NCBI GenBank assembly: GCA_903822425.1
Contig: CAIJOY010000018.1
Location: 62,001 to 126,000, forward strand
DNA length: 64,000 bases
Direction: 5' to 3'
DNA from: an uncultured Actinomycetes bacterium
Lineage (GTDB): Bacteria > Actinomycetota > Actinomycetes > Nanopelagicales > Nanopelagicaceae
Part shown: positions 39,812-49,925 of the stretch, piece after piece
Layout: every line of letters begins with the position of its first letter
How positions within the stretch are numbered: the stretch's first letter is position 1
The notes under the pieces: generated by a model
The model's database searches: none
Seen by the model: only the letters and a program-made list of their open reading frames with translations
What the model was told of the DNA's origin: nothing
Made by a program: the position numbers and the translations under genes

Positions 39812-39825
39812 GTGGTTAAAACCAC
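39812..39825. repeat. 14-bp inverted repeat downstream of whiA, upstream of gap
   Basis: GTGGTT-AA-AACCAC, a perfect short palindrome 13 bases after the whiA stop. No T run follows, so it is not a clear terminator. It could be an operator for gap, about 70 bases before the putative TGGTAAGGT extended -10 at 39877-39885. Confidence 0.4.
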
Positions 39826-39876
39826 AGATGATTCTAAATGCGCGCACTCACTCGTGGGCAAAGCTAACTAACGAAC

Positions 39877-39885
39877 TGGTAAGGT
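39877..39885 (+). promoter_or_regulatory. Possible extended -10 promoter for gap
   Basis: TGGTAAGGT (extended -10, hexamer TAAGGT at 39880-39885) about 75 bases before the gap GTG start, without a recognisable -35. The leader up to 39959 shows only short CCC/GGG pairing. Confidence 0.3.
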
Positions 39886-39947
39886 AGGCCCATACCCCAG
39901 TGTTGTGGCTATTTTTCAGCCCACCCTCGAAATCGGGGACTTACTAA

Positions 39948-40957
<1,010 letters not shown>

Positions 40958-40958
<1 letters not shown>

Positions 40959-42112
40959 TGTCTTCGCTGGAATCTCTCGAGCTATCTGGCAAACGAGTCT
41001 TCCTACGTTGTGATCTCAATGTTCCGATCAAGGACGGCACAATTACAGATGACGGGCGTATTCGCGCTTCGCTGCCAACTATTGAGTACTTACTGAAATC
41101 CGGCGCTTCAATCGTTATCGGCGCACATTTGGGTCGTCCCAAAGGCGAAATAAAACCAGAACTTTCCTTAGCTCCTGTTGCTCACAGACTCCATGAACTA
41201 TTGGGGGAGCACGTGAATTTTAAAGAAAATATCTCGCCTCGGGCCCGAGTGACGTTATTGGAAAATCTGCGTTTTAGTGCTGCCGAAACAAGTAAGGATG
41301 AGACCGAGCGTCAAAAGTTTGCCGATGAGCTCTCAACTCTTGCAGATGTGTATGTGGGAGATGGATTTGGCGCTGTTCACCGCAAGCACGCATCGGTCTT
41401 TGATTTGCCAGCGCTATTGCCTCACGCTGCCGGTTTCTTAATTTCGGCAGAGGTTGAAGTACTTAAGCAACTTACGCAAAATCCAGAACGCCCCTACGGA
41501 GTGGTTCTCGGAGGAGCGAAGGTCTCTGACAAGATCGGTGTCATTACACATTTATTGGAAAAGGTTAATCTCCTGGCTATTGGGGGAGGGATGGTATTTA
41601 CTTTTCTTGCAGCTCAGGGCAAGGAGATCGGAACATCTCTCGTTGAAAAAGATCTCATACCAACCGTAAAACAGATTCTTCTTCGCGCAAAGGAACTGGG
41701 AGTTCAGATCCATCTACCAACAGACATCCTTGTCGCTCCAACATTTAGCAATCATGCAACTCCAACATTGGTTTCCAGCGATGCTATGCCGCCAGATCAA
41801 ATGGGATTGGATATTGGTCCAGAATCAGCAAAAAATTTCGCCCTTGCAATTAAGAGCTGTAAAACTGTTTTCTGGAACGGTCCCATGGGTGTTTTTGAAT
41901 TTTCTTCCTTTGCCCAAGGAACAGCTGTGGTTGCCCGGGCCTTGAGCGAGGTTTCTGGAATATCAGTTGTCGGAGGAGGGGATTCCGCATCAGCGGTGCG
42001 CTCACTTGGCTTCGCTGATACAGATTTCGGTTATATTTCAACCGGTGGGGGTGCCTCCCTTGAATACCTTGAGGGCAAAGTACTTCCAGGCCTATTAGCG
42101 TTAGATCTTTAG
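40958..42112 (+). CDS. pgk: Phosphoglycerate kinase
   Basis: Substrate-level phosphorylation step of glycolysis. 384 aa; [63 protein letters not shown] and GGGDSASAV. Normal length. The frame is open for 57 bases before 40958 inside gap, which is not part of the gene. TAATG overlap with gap. Confidence 0.98.
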
Positions 42113-42132
42113 AAACCAATCAAGGAGTAAAA

Positions 42133-42906
42133 ATGCGTAAACCGTTGATGGCTGGGAACTGGAAGATGAACCTTAATCACCTAGAAGCCATTGCCGTCAC
42201 GCAAAAATTGGTTTATAGCATCAATGATAAAGATTATGACGCTGTAGACGTTGCGATACTTCCTCCTTTTACCGATATTCGTTCCGTACAAACTTTGGTA
42301 GATGGAGATCGCTTGAGATTGACTTATGGCGCCCAAGATATTTCTAGCAATAGCAACGGCGCCTTCACGGGAGATGTGTCTGGTGCGATGCTGGCAAAGC
42401 TCGGCTGTACATATGTTTTAGTGGGTCATAGCGAACGTCGTGCTATTCACAACGAGGATGACGCACTGATTAACCGCAAAATTAAGGCAGCCCTTACTAA
42501 TGATTTATCGCCGATTTTCTGTGTTGGCGAGGAACTTTCGGTTCGTGAATCTGGCACCCATGTATCGCATGTAGTACGACAGATCCGTGCTGGATTAATA
42601 AATATTTCTAAACCAGAATTGAAGAAACTAGTAATAGCTTACGAACCGGTGTGGGCTATTGGTACTGGCAAGACCGCTACACCTGAGGATGCACAGGAGG
42701 TATGTGCCGCGATTCGCGCTGAAATCGAAGAAATCGGATCTGCCGAGATTGCAGCGAGCATGCGCATTCTCTACGGAGGTTCGGTGAAATCGACCAACGC
42801 AGCCGAAATTATGAATCAGCCGGATGTTGATGGGGCCCTGATCGGTGGAGCCAGTCTTGACCCTGAGGAACTTGCCAAAATCGTCAAGTTTCATACATCA
42901 GCCTGA
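42133..42906 (+). CDS. tpiA: Triosephosphate isomerase
   Basis: 257 aa. MAGNWKMN with the catalytic lysine, LVGHSERR with the catalytic His, [14 protein letters not shown] with the catalytic Glu, and [15 protein letters not shown]. An AAGGAGT site precedes the ATG, one of the few classical ribosome sites in the window, as expected for a highly expressed gene. Confidence 0.98.
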   Translation: MRKPLMAGNWKMNLNHLEAIAVTQKLVYSINDKDYDAVDVAILPPFTDIRSVQTLVDGDRLRLTYGAQDISSNSNGAFTGDVSGAMLAKLGCTYVLVGHSERRAIHNEDDALINRKIKAALTNDLSPIFCVGEELSVRESGTHVSHVVRQIRAGLINISKPELKKLVIAYEPVWAIGTGKTATPEDAQEVCAAIRAEIEEIGSAEIAASMRILYGGSVKSTNAAEIMNQPDVDGALIGGASLDPEELAKIVKFHTSA

Positions 42907-42952
42907 AGTGCAGTATCCTTCTGCCCTACAAGATCTCATAAGGAGTTAAGCG

Positions 42953-43180
42953 ATGAAGTTAGGTCTGTCAATTTTGCTCATCATCACCAGCGTCCTCATG
43001 ATCCTGCTTGTTTTATTGCACAAAGGTAAAGGCAGTGGCCTTTCTGATCTTTTTGGTGGCGGTGTTTCATCCAACTACGGTGGTTCATCGGTAGTGGAAC
43101 GCAACCTCGATCGAATCACGATCGTAGTTGGTGGACTGTGGTTTGCTGGAGTCGTTGCTTTGAGTTTGGTTCTTAAGTAA
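42953..43180 (+). CDS. secG: Preprotein translocase subunit SecG
   Basis: 75 aa, two hydrophobic spans (about residues 3-21 and 53-72) with the conserved cytoplasmic loop LLHKGKGSGLSDLFGGG. SecYEG translocon component. AAGGAGT before the ATG. It follows tpiA and precedes rbpA, an order shared by actinobacteria. Confidence 0.95.
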   Translation: MKLGLSILLIITSVLMILLVLLHKGKGSGLSDLFGGGVSSNYGGSSVVERNLDRITIVVGGLWFAGVVALSLVLK

Positions 43181-43228
43181 GTCGAATAATTCTTTTTATG
43201 ATCGTTTGACACTACTGAGGGAGAAAAA

Positions 43229-43573
43229 ATGGCAAGCGGAAGCGCAATTCGTGGTAGTCGTGTTGGCGCTGGCCCAATGGGCGAGGCAGAACGTGGTGAC
43301 TCCATTGGCCGTTTTCAAGTTTCTTATTGGTGTTCCAACAAGCATGAGACCAAACCATCATTTGCCGAGGATGGCACCGTTGTTATCCCTGATGAATGGG
43401 ATTGCCCACGCTGTGGTTTCCCGGCCGGACGCGATAAAGCCAATCCACCAAGTCCGATAAAGAATGAGCCATATAAGACTCACTTGGCATATGTTAAAGA
43501 GCGTCGTAGTGATGCAGAAGGCGCCAAGATTTTGGACGAAGCCCTTCGTAAATTACGTGGAGAAGACGACTAG
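43229..43573 (+). CDS. rbpA: RNA polymerase-binding protein RbpA
   Basis: 114 aa, an actinobacteria-specific transcription factor stabilising the housekeeping sigma factor-RNAP open complex. N-terminal tail, core domain with YWCSNKHETKPSF and WDCPRCGFPAG (the zinc-type cysteines), basic linker and C-terminal sigma-interaction helix SDAEGAKILDEALRKLRG. GAGGGAG ribosome site. A TATGAT -10-like hexamer at 43197-43202 lies upstream. Its TAG stop is shared as a CTAG palindrome with the stop of the convergent pgi gene. Confidence 0.97.
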   Translation: MASGSAIRGSRVGAGPMGEAERGDSIGRFQVSYWCSNKHETKPSFAEDGTVVIPDEWDCPRCGFPAGRDKANPPSPIKNEPYKTHLAYVKERRSDAEGAKILDEALRKLRGEDD

Positions 43574-45102
43574 GTAATTGAACGGGCTGCGGCCAAAATT
43601 TCTGAAATTCCCTCTTCTCGATCTGTTAAATGTAAATGAACAACGGTGAAACCACGCTTGCGAAGCGCCTCTTGATCCCCGAGAGCTTGAGCCATGATCA
43701 ACGTATGAAAAGAAAATTGAGCATCTGGCACCGCGATATCTTTTTTCACAGAAGCGGTCACTTGCAAGAAAGTTCCATTCTGTTGACCACCTTTATGAAA
43801 CTGCCCGGTGGAGTGTAAAAATCGAGGGCCCCAGCCAAAAGTCACGGGACGCTGACTCTTGTGGGATAACTCTGCACGCAACTGTCCTATCTGAAAATCA
43901 GCAATCCGATCAAGATATGCGGTAATCGAGATGTATCCATCATTGCTAACAGAGTCAATGAGGTGGATGAGAGCGTCTTTGATTGTTGTGTACTGGGCAA
44001 ATATCTGCACCGAGCCTTGTGTTGCATGAGGCGCCAGCGCCGGCATAGTGCCAGACCAGGATGTAAGTAGTGCCGCTGTAGCTTGCTTGGCTTCGGTAAC
44101 GTTAGGTTGGTTGAAAGGGTCAACTCCGAGCGAAAAACAGAGTAGCGCTGTTACCCATTCCCAGAAAATAAACTGTGCTCCAAGATCGGCTTGTACAACA
44201 AGATCACCATTTCCAGAAAAAGTGATGGTGAAATCTTGCACAGTTGGATCCAAGGTTTCTATGACAACTGGCAATCTGCCAGTGTGATTTTTTCCAGTTG
44301 ACTCAGCAATAAGTTGTTCGATCCAGTCACTGAGGCCAGGAAGGGCTGAACTCTGATCACAAAAATTTAAGTATTGTCCTGCGTGATATGCCAGTAAGTA
44401 GGCAGCCTCCACAACTGGCGAATGGGGAGAGTTGAACTCCTTGAGCGCATCATCAGCGCTATCAAGCAGAACGGAAACATCTATCCCTAGCAATGCAGCG
44501 GGCACAAGTCCAAAAGCGGTGAGGGCACTGAAACGGCCACCTACGAATGGGTCAGCGTTCATTACAGTGAAACCCCGTGATCGAGCATCTTGGTCCAAAG
44601 GGGAGTCAGGATCGGTCACGATGATCATGTGATCTGTGGCGTTAAGTTTCGCTTGCTCAAAAAGAAACTCACAATAGGAACGTTGCGAGGCAGTTTCGAT
44701 GGTTGATCCAGATTTTGAACTCACGACAACTACGGTGGTGCTTAAATCGCCACCAAGACATTGTGCGATGTAGTGGGGATCGGTGCTATCTAGAACAAAT
44801 AGTTCACGCTTATATGTGGCAGCTATTACTTCGGGAGCAAGGGATGACCCTCCCATTCCGCATAAAACTACGCGACCACAATGGCGAAATTTGGCAGCCA
44901 GAGCATCAAGTTCAGGTAAGAGATGTCGGGATTCAGTAGGCAAACCAATCCAGTTAAGTCGCGTAGCCGCCTCTGGGGCTGCTTGCGGCCCCCACAACAA
45001 AGAGTCTTTGCGGGCGAGTTTTTCATTCGCATCCATGAGTGCGATAAATCGAGGGTCTAGTCGATCAACCAGTGATGTTGCTTTTCCATGGAGAGAAATC
45101 AT
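43570..45102 (-). CDS. pgi: Glucose-6-phosphate isomerase
   Basis: Interconverts glucose-6-P and fructose-6-P. About 510 aa: CGMGGSSLAPEVIA in the first SIS domain, VVVSSKSGSTIET, PFVGGRFSALTAFGL, the second SIS domain with WIEQLIAESTGKNHTGRLPV, and the C-terminal HKGGQQNGTF. This resembles the isomerase half of bifunctional transaldolase-isomerase proteins. The start is ATG at 45102 overlapping the tal stop (ATGA); an in-frame upstream extension to 45144 lies wholly inside tal. Confidence 0.95.
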   Translation of the reverse strand: MISLHGKATSLVDRLDPRFIALMDANEKLARKDSLLWGPQAAPEAATRLNWIGLPTESRHLLPELDALAAKFRHCGRVVLCGMGGSSLAPEVIAATYKRELFVLDSTDPHYIAQCLGGDLSTTVVVVSSKSGSTIETASQRSYCEFLFEQAKLNATDHMIIVTDPDSPLDQDARSRGFTVMNADPFVGGRFSALTAFGLVPAALLGIDVSVLLDSADDALKEFNSPHSPVVEAAYLLAYHAGQYLNFCDQSSALPGLSDWIEQLIAESTGKNHTGRLPVVIETLDPTVQDFTITFSGNGDLVVQADLGAQFIFWEWVTALLCFSLGVDPFNQPNVTEAKQATAALLTSWSGTMPALAPHATQGSVQIFAQYTTIKDALIHLIDSVSNDGYISITAYLDRIADFQIGQLRAELSHKSQRPVTFGWGPRFLHSTGQFHKGGQQNGTFLQVTASVKKDIAVPDAQFSFHTLIMAQALGDQEALRKRGFTVVHLHLTDREEGISEILAAARSIT

Positions 45103-46199
45103 TGTGTTAATGCCTTGCTTACATTTGTGATGAGCTCTTCCCAAGATTGTGCGAATTTGAATACGCCATCTATTTCAAGTGCATCGGTAACTTCGTCTAG
45201 TGAAATTTCACATTGATTCAATTGCGCCATCACCGTATGAGCGTTCGCAAAAGTTTGGTTAAGAGACACCCCGGAGTAATTTCCGTGATCGAGCACAGCA
45301 TCCAAAGTCGCTTGAGGCATGGTGTTGACGGTATCTGGAGCAATCAACTCCATGACGTATCGTGTGTCATCGTAGGAGGGATCCTTCACTCCAGTGGATG
45401 CCCATAGTGGGCGTTGCATCTTGGCACCCAATTGAGCCAAATGCAGCCAACGTGAACTGGATCGTTTGGACTCGAAAGTTTCATAGGCGATTGCTGCATT
45501 AGCTATGGCCACTTTACCCAGTAGGGAAAGGCTTTGAGGTGTGCTGACTTGTTTAAGCAGAGCGTCAATTGATGTGTCGATGCGACTGATGAAGAAAGAC
45601 GCTACAGATGAGATCTGAGATAAATCCTTACCATTTTGCTCCGCTTTTTCTAAGCCAGAAATGTATGCATCAATTACTTCGGCATAGCGAGTAACCGAGA
45701 AAATCAGAGTGACGTTGACGCTGATACCTTCAGAGATCAACTGCGTGATCGCAGGCAAGCCTTCTTTTGTTGCAGGGACTTTGATCAGTAAATTTGGACG
45801 ATCTACCAGCTTCCACAGTGCGCGTCCCTCATCGATAGTGGCTTGCGTGTGGCGAGCTGAGCGAGGATCAACTTCGATGCTCACTCGACCATCAACTCCT
45901 TCTGAAGACGCGTGAATTGAAGTAAAAAGATCACAGGCACTTCGCACATCATCTGTCGTCAATTTTTGAATGACCGCTTCAGCGCCAAGTTGTGACATAG
46001 ATGCAATGTCGCCCGCGTACTCTGCGCCTTTACTGATTGCACCACTGAAAATACTTGGATTAGTCGTTACTCCAACAACACCATCGTGAGCGATGCGATA
46101 AGGCAGCGAGTGTGGATCTAGACCAGATATTTTGCTGCGTGATAGATCATCAAGCCAAATCGAGGTGCCGCCATCGCTGATCTGTTTGATGACCGACAT
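45099..46199 (-). CDS. tal: Transaldolase
   Basis: Non-oxidative pentose phosphate enzyme exchanging dihydroxyacetone units. 366 aa, of the actinobacterial/cyanobacterial type: SIWLDDLSRSKI at the N terminus, GVTTNPSIFSGAIS, Schiff-base lysine in LLIKVPATKEGL, and ISVNVTLIFS. Lies between tkt (two bases upstream) and pgi (overlapping). In other actinobacteria the downstream genes are often zwf-opcA-pgl; here only pgi follows. Confidence 0.96.
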   Translation of the reverse strand: MSVIKQISDGGTSIWLDDLSRSKISGLDPHSLPYRIAHDGVVGVTTNPSIFSGAISKGAEYAGDIASMSQLGAEAVIQKLTTDDVRSACDLFTSIHASSEGVDGRVSIEVDPRSARHTQATIDEGRALWKLVDRPNLLIKVPATKEGLPAITQLISEGISVNVTLIFSVTRYAEVIDAYISGLEKAEQNGKDLSQISSVASFFISRIDTSIDALLKQVSTPQSLSLLGKVAIANAAIAYETFESKRSSSRWLHLAQLGAKMQRPLWASTGVKDPSYDDTRYVMELIAPDTVNTMPQATLDAVLDHGNYSGVSLNQTFANAHTVMAQLNQCEISLDEVTDALEIDGVFKFAQSWEELITNVSKALTQ

Positions 46200-46201
46200 A
46201 A

Positions 46202-48262
46202 TCAGCGTCCAATTTTAAGAACTGCGTCTGTAATTGCTTGCGCTGTAAACCCGAAACGCTCAAAGAGCACTGATGCTGATGCTGAAGCTCCGAAGTGTTC
46301 GAGAGAGATCGATAAGCCATGGTCACCTACGTATTCGTGCCACCCTTGCGCTATGCCTGCTTCGATACTGACTCGAGTTTTTACCGAACTTGGGAGTACT
46401 TCTTGACGATAACTTTCTGGTTGCTCAGCAAACCACTCTAAACATGGCGCGCTGACAACTCGAGTGGGCACGCCTTGGGCTTCTAGTTCACTTTGGGCTT
46501 GTACAGCTACAGCGACTTCAGATCCTGTGGCTATCAAAATTACTTGTGGGATTTTTGTGCTTGCTTCCTTCAAAATATAAGCACCGCGAGCGGTCCCAGA
46601 AGCGGGCGCGAAGGTGGAACGATCAAAAACAGGCAAGTTCTGCCGCGATAACAAGATTGCACATGGTTGATCTCGTCGCAGAATTTCGGCCCAAGAGTGT
46701 GCTACCTCATTTGCATCGCCGGGGCGGATAACAGCAAATCCAGGAATCGCACGCAAGGCCGCGATATGTTCGACGGGTTGATGAGTTGGACCGTCTTCAC
46801 CTAATCCAACCGAATCATGTGTCCACACGAAAGTAACACCCAACTTCATGAGGGAGGCCAATCGTGCTGCGGGGCGCATGTAGTCACTAAAAACCAAGAA
46901 TGTTCCAGCAAAAGTACGCGTTAAACCGTGCAAAGTGATTCCGTTGAGAATAGATCCCATGGCATGTTCACGGATTCCAAAGTGCACTACACGGCCATAC
47001 GGATTGGCGTGCGGCATTGTGGAATTTTTAGGCAAAAATGATCCACCTTCGTCAATGCTCGTGTTATTGCTTTCGGCTAAATCCGCGGATCCTCCCCAAA
47101 ATTCTGGTAGCACCCTTGCGATTTGTTGAATGACATCTCCGGAAGCCTTTCGAGTGGCAACATCTTTTCCCGCTGAAAACGTGGGTATTGCGCTCTCCCA
47201 ACCATCCGGAAGTGAACGAGTTCGTAAACGATGGAGGAGTGCCGCTTTGTGAGGATGGGATTGCTCCCATTTAGCAAAACTCAAATCCCAAGCAGCACGT
47301 TCTTTGGCGCCACGCACCTTCACTTCTCGCACGTGGGTAAGAATGTGATCAGGCATTGCAAAATTCTCATCTGGGTTTAATCCAAGTACTCTTTTTGTTT
47401 CTGCAATCTCCGCATCTCCCAATGCCGAACCATGAGACTTAGCGGTGCCTTGGGCTTTTGGAGCTGGCCAAGCGATAACAGTTCGTAAGCGAATTAAAGT
47501 TGGTTTGCCAGTTTCAGCAATAGCTTCGGCCATCGCCATCTCTAATGTCTGGCGGTCAATATTTCCGTCATGAGTTGCGGCTACTTCTATAACATGCCAA
47601 CCGTAGGACCTGTAACGAGCTGACACATCTTCGGTAAAAGCTACATGCGTATCGCCCTCGATCGAAATACGGTTATCGTCATAAATTACGTTGAGAAAAC
47701 CGAGCTCTTGTGTCCCAGCTAAGGAGGAAGCTTCAGCGCTGACACCTTCTTGTAAATCTCCATCAGAACAAATCACCCAGATGCGATGATCAAAAATACT
47801 AGCGCCTGGTTGAGCATCCGGATCCAAAAGGCCTCGCTCGTAACGGGCAGCCATGGCCATTCCAACTCCGTTTGCAACCCCTTGTCCTAGCGGACCTGTT
47901 GTTGTTTCGACACCGGCAGTGTGACCGTACTCGGGGTGGCCCGGAGTAAGTGAACCCCATGTTCTAAATTTTTTAAGGTCTTCCATCTCCAAGCCGTAAC
48001 CACTGTAAAACAATTGTGTGTACAAGGTGAGAGATGAATGACCGCAGGAAAGAATGAAGCGGTCACGTCCCAACCATTGAGGATCAGATGGATCGTGACG
48101 CAAGAAACGTTGAAAAAGACTGTATGCAACAGGTGCCAGTGCCATGGCTGTCCCTGGGTGACCATTTCCCACTTTTTGAACGGCGTCCATGGCTAAAGCG
48201 CGGGCGTATGTGACTGCCTGCTCATCTAGATCAGTCCATTGAATTAATTGCCGCTGACTCAT
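46202..48262 (-). CDS. tkt: Transketolase
   Basis: Thiamine-diphosphate enzyme of the pentose phosphate pathway. 686 aa; KVGNGHPGTAMALAP, GPLGQGVANGVGMA, ThDP motif ICSDGDLQEGVSAEASSLAG...IYDDNRIS, the pyrimidine domain (TFLVFSDYMRPAARLA, HDSVGLGEDGPTHQPVEH) and the C-terminal domain (ATGSEV, EAGIAQGW). Seven bases downstream of ctaA, probably cotranscribed with it. Confidence 0.97.
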   Translation of the reverse strand: MSQRQLIQWTDLDEQAVTYARALAMDAVQKVGNGHPGTAMALAPVAYSLFQRFLRHDPSDPQWLGRDRFILSCGHSSLTLYTQLFYSGYGLEMEDLKKFRTWGSLTPGHPEYGHTAGVETTTGPLGQGVANGVGMAMAARYERGLLDPDAQPGASIFDHRIWVICSDGDLQEGVSAEASSLAGTQELGFLNVIYDDNRISIEGDTHVAFTEDVSARYRSYGWHVIEVAATHDGNIDRQTLEMAMAEAIAETGKPTLIRLRTVIAWPAPKAQGTAKSHGSALGDAEIAETKRVLGLNPDENFAMPDHILTHVREVKVRGAKERAAWDLSFAKWEQSHPHKAALLHRLRTRSLPDGWESAIPTFSAGKDVATRKASGDVIQQIARVLPEFWGGSADLAESNNTSIDEGGSFLPKNSTMPHANPYGRVVHFGIREHAMGSILNGITLHGLTRTFAGTFLVFSDYMRPAARLASLMKLGVTFVWTHDSVGLGEDGPTHQPVEHIAALRAIPGFAVIRPGDANEVAHSWAEILRRDQPCAILLSRQNLPVFDRSTFAPASGTARGAYILKEASTKIPQVILIATGSEVAVAVQAQSELEAQGVPTRVVSAPCLEWFAEQPESYRQEVLPSSVKTRVSIEAGIAQGWHEYVGDHGLSISLEHFGASASASVLFERFGFTAQAITDAVLKIGR

Positions 48263-48269
48263 TGCTTTC

Positions 48270-49130
48270 TCATTTCGCTGCTAGGTGAATACGCCATGCG
48301 CTGATCCATACAAGAGTCACTCCTAGCAGATGGATCGCTACAAGCAATTCCGGTAGACCCTGGTAGAACTGGACAAAACCAATAGCGCCTTGAGCCATTG
48401 AAATTGCTCCAAATATCGCAATCCTTCTTTTTAGAAGTGAATTCTTTGGCGCGCGAAGGTAAAAAGCAATCGACAAAACCATGAGAGCGATGACAAGTGC
48501 AGCATGTAACCATGCGATTGTTTGAATTCGAATATGAAAACGGGGCGCGCTGATATCGCCAGCATTGGGACCGCTTCCGGTCACAATAGTTCCGACAACG
48601 ATGACCAGAGATGCCAAGATAATATGTACTCGTGCAAATAACCAATGGTGAATTTCTACGGGCGGAACCGATGCAAACTTGAGTTGTCGTCGTTCATATA
48701 ATGATGTGCCTGCAGCAATCAAAATAATGGAAATCAGAAAATGTCCAGCGACAGGAATCGGGTTCAAGTGCGTTAATACGGTAATTCCACCCATCGGTAT
48801 CTGAGCGAAAATTCCCAGTAATTGTCCGATAGCTAATGCGCGGATATCACGACGGCGTAGATAAATAACTGCGACCAACACGGCAATTGAAGAAAGGATG
48901 AGAACGAAAGTTAAAAGCCGATTACCAAATTCAATCCATGCATGGAGTTGACCTTGCGCTTGGTGGGGAACTGGCACATATGAACCATGCGTACATTCGG
49001 GCCAGGTGGGACAACCAAGCCCAGAGCCAGTGAGTCGCACTGCACCACCAGTGACTACAAGACCAGATTGCAAGAAGAGCAAAATCCCCAGAAGCGGAGA
49101 GAGAGCTCGTTGGATCCTGGCGCGCATCAT
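48270..49130 (-). CDS. ctaA: Heme A synthase
   Basis: Converts heme O to heme A for cytochrome aa3 oxidase. 286 aa with about eight spans. Conserved: VVTGGAVRLTGSGLGCPTWPEC (shown at the N terminus, with the cysteine pair), the His in QLHAWIEFGNRL, HLNPIPVAGHF, and HIRIQTIAWLHAAL. First gene of the minus-strand ctaA-tkt-tal-pgi run. The ATG at 49130 has a leaderless-type TAGGCT seven bases upstream; ATG 49127 is adjacent. The heme O synthase gene ctaB, common beside tkt in relatives, is not here. Confidence 0.93.
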   Translation of the reverse strand: MMRARIQRALSPLLGILLFLQSGLVVTGGAVRLTGSGLGCPTWPECTHGSYVPVPHQAQGQLHAWIEFGNRLLTFVLILSSIAVLVAVIYLRRRDIRALAIGQLLGIFAQIPMGGITVLTHLNPIPVAGHFLISIILIAAGTSLYERRQLKFASVPPVEIHHWLFARVHIILASLVIVVGTIVTGSGPNAGDISAPRFHIRIQTIAWLHAALVIALMVLSIAFYLRAPKNSLLKRRIAIFGAISMAQGAIGFVQFYQGLPELLVAIHLLGVTLVWISAWRIHLAAK

Positions 49131-49143
49131 GCTCGCTAGCCTA
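49131..49143 (-). promoter_or_regulatory. Leaderless-type -10 box before ctaA
   Basis: On the minus strand TAGGCT (49143-49138), seven bases, ATG at 49130. The corresponding -35 position falls inside the long inverted repeat at 49148-49200. Confidence 0.5.
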
Positions 49144-49147
49144 GGAC

Positions 49148-49200
49148 TTGAGCGCGAAAGAAGGCGGTAGCCATTTGCCTCGGTCTTCTGTGGCGCTCAA
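49148..49200. repeat. Long interrupted palindrome between ctaA and sufR
   Basis: TTGAGCGC (49148-49155) and GCGCTCAA (49193-49200) are perfect inverted repeats, followed inward by a symmetric 3-nt internal loop and AGAAG/CTTCT (49159-49163 with 49185-49189). Thirteen pairs in all, centred between the divergent ctaA and sufR starts. There is no T run at either end. It could be a regulator-binding site or an RNA hairpin in a sufR leader. Confidence 0.6.
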
Positions 49201-49259
49201 CACGCTCACGGGTGATCTGATAAGTGGAGATTTGAAGGGAATTAAGACACACTTCTGTT

Positions 49260-49925
49260 GTGAAAAAGAGTCCCCTCCTCGTCAAGGATGACCCCCGCAC
49301 GCGCGAACTTGTGGCGCGCTCCATCCTAGAAAACGGACCCAGTAGTGCGGTGATCTTGAGTGAGCGTTTGGGTATTACACCTGCAGGAATTCGTCGCCAC
49401 CTGGATGCCCTGGTTGACGAGGGAATTTTAGAATCACGCCAACCACACGCAGCCCTTATTCGTGGCCGTGGAAGACCTTCAAAAGTTTTTCTCATGACCG
49501 ATGGTGGGCGTCAACAATTTGAACACTCCTATGATGATTTAGCAGTTGCTGCATTGAAGTTTATGGCAAGCCAAACAAGTCAAGATTCGTTGAAGAATTT
49601 TGCAGATTCCAGAGCGGCAGATATGGAGAAGACCCTGTCATCGGCAATGGCAACGCAAAAATCTAAGAGTGCGAAAATTCTAGCTATGGCAAATTCACTG
49701 ACTGCGCAAGGTTATGCAGCAACAGTTATGGATCGCGAACATGGGATCGAATTGTGTCAACATCATTGTCCGATCGCACATGTTGCTTCTGAGTTCCCAC
49801 AATTGTGTGAATCAGAAACCCAAGCGCTTTCTCGTCTTTTAGGCACACACGTTCAAAGATTAGCCACAATCGCGCATGGCGATGGTGTCTGTACGACATA
49901 TATTCCTACGGGGGGAAACCAATGA
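49260..49925 (+). CDS. sufR: SufR-type Fe-S-sensing transcriptional regulator
   Basis: 221 aa. N-terminal winged helix-turn-helix (about 15-80: [24 protein letters not shown]) and a C-terminal cysteine cluster C166-x3-C170-x12-C183 plus C211, the likely Fe-S ligands. The family represses the suf operon when its cluster is intact. GTG at 49260 is the best start, though neither a ribosome site nor a TANNNT box lies at the right distance. ATGA overlap with sufB indicates autoregulation of the whole operon. Confidence 0.93.
   Translation: MKKSPLLVKDDPRTRELVARSILENGPSSAVILSERLGITPAGIRRHLDALVDEGILESRQPHAALIRGRGRPSKVFLMTDGGRQQFEHSYDDLAVAALKFMASQTSQDSLKNFADSRAADMEKTLSSAMATQKSKSAKILAMANSLTAQGYAATVMDREHGIELCQHHCPIAHVASEFPQLCESETQALSRLLGTHVQRLATIAHGDGVCTTYIPTGGNQ

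Noticed and set aside
43636-45130. Several open frames on the plus strand opposite pgi and tal
   Set aside because: They are antisense shadows of conserved enzymes, without ribosome sites or family features.
45103-45144. Upstream start for pgi
   Set aside because: Lies wholly in tal; the ATG at 45102 makes the standard four-base overlap.
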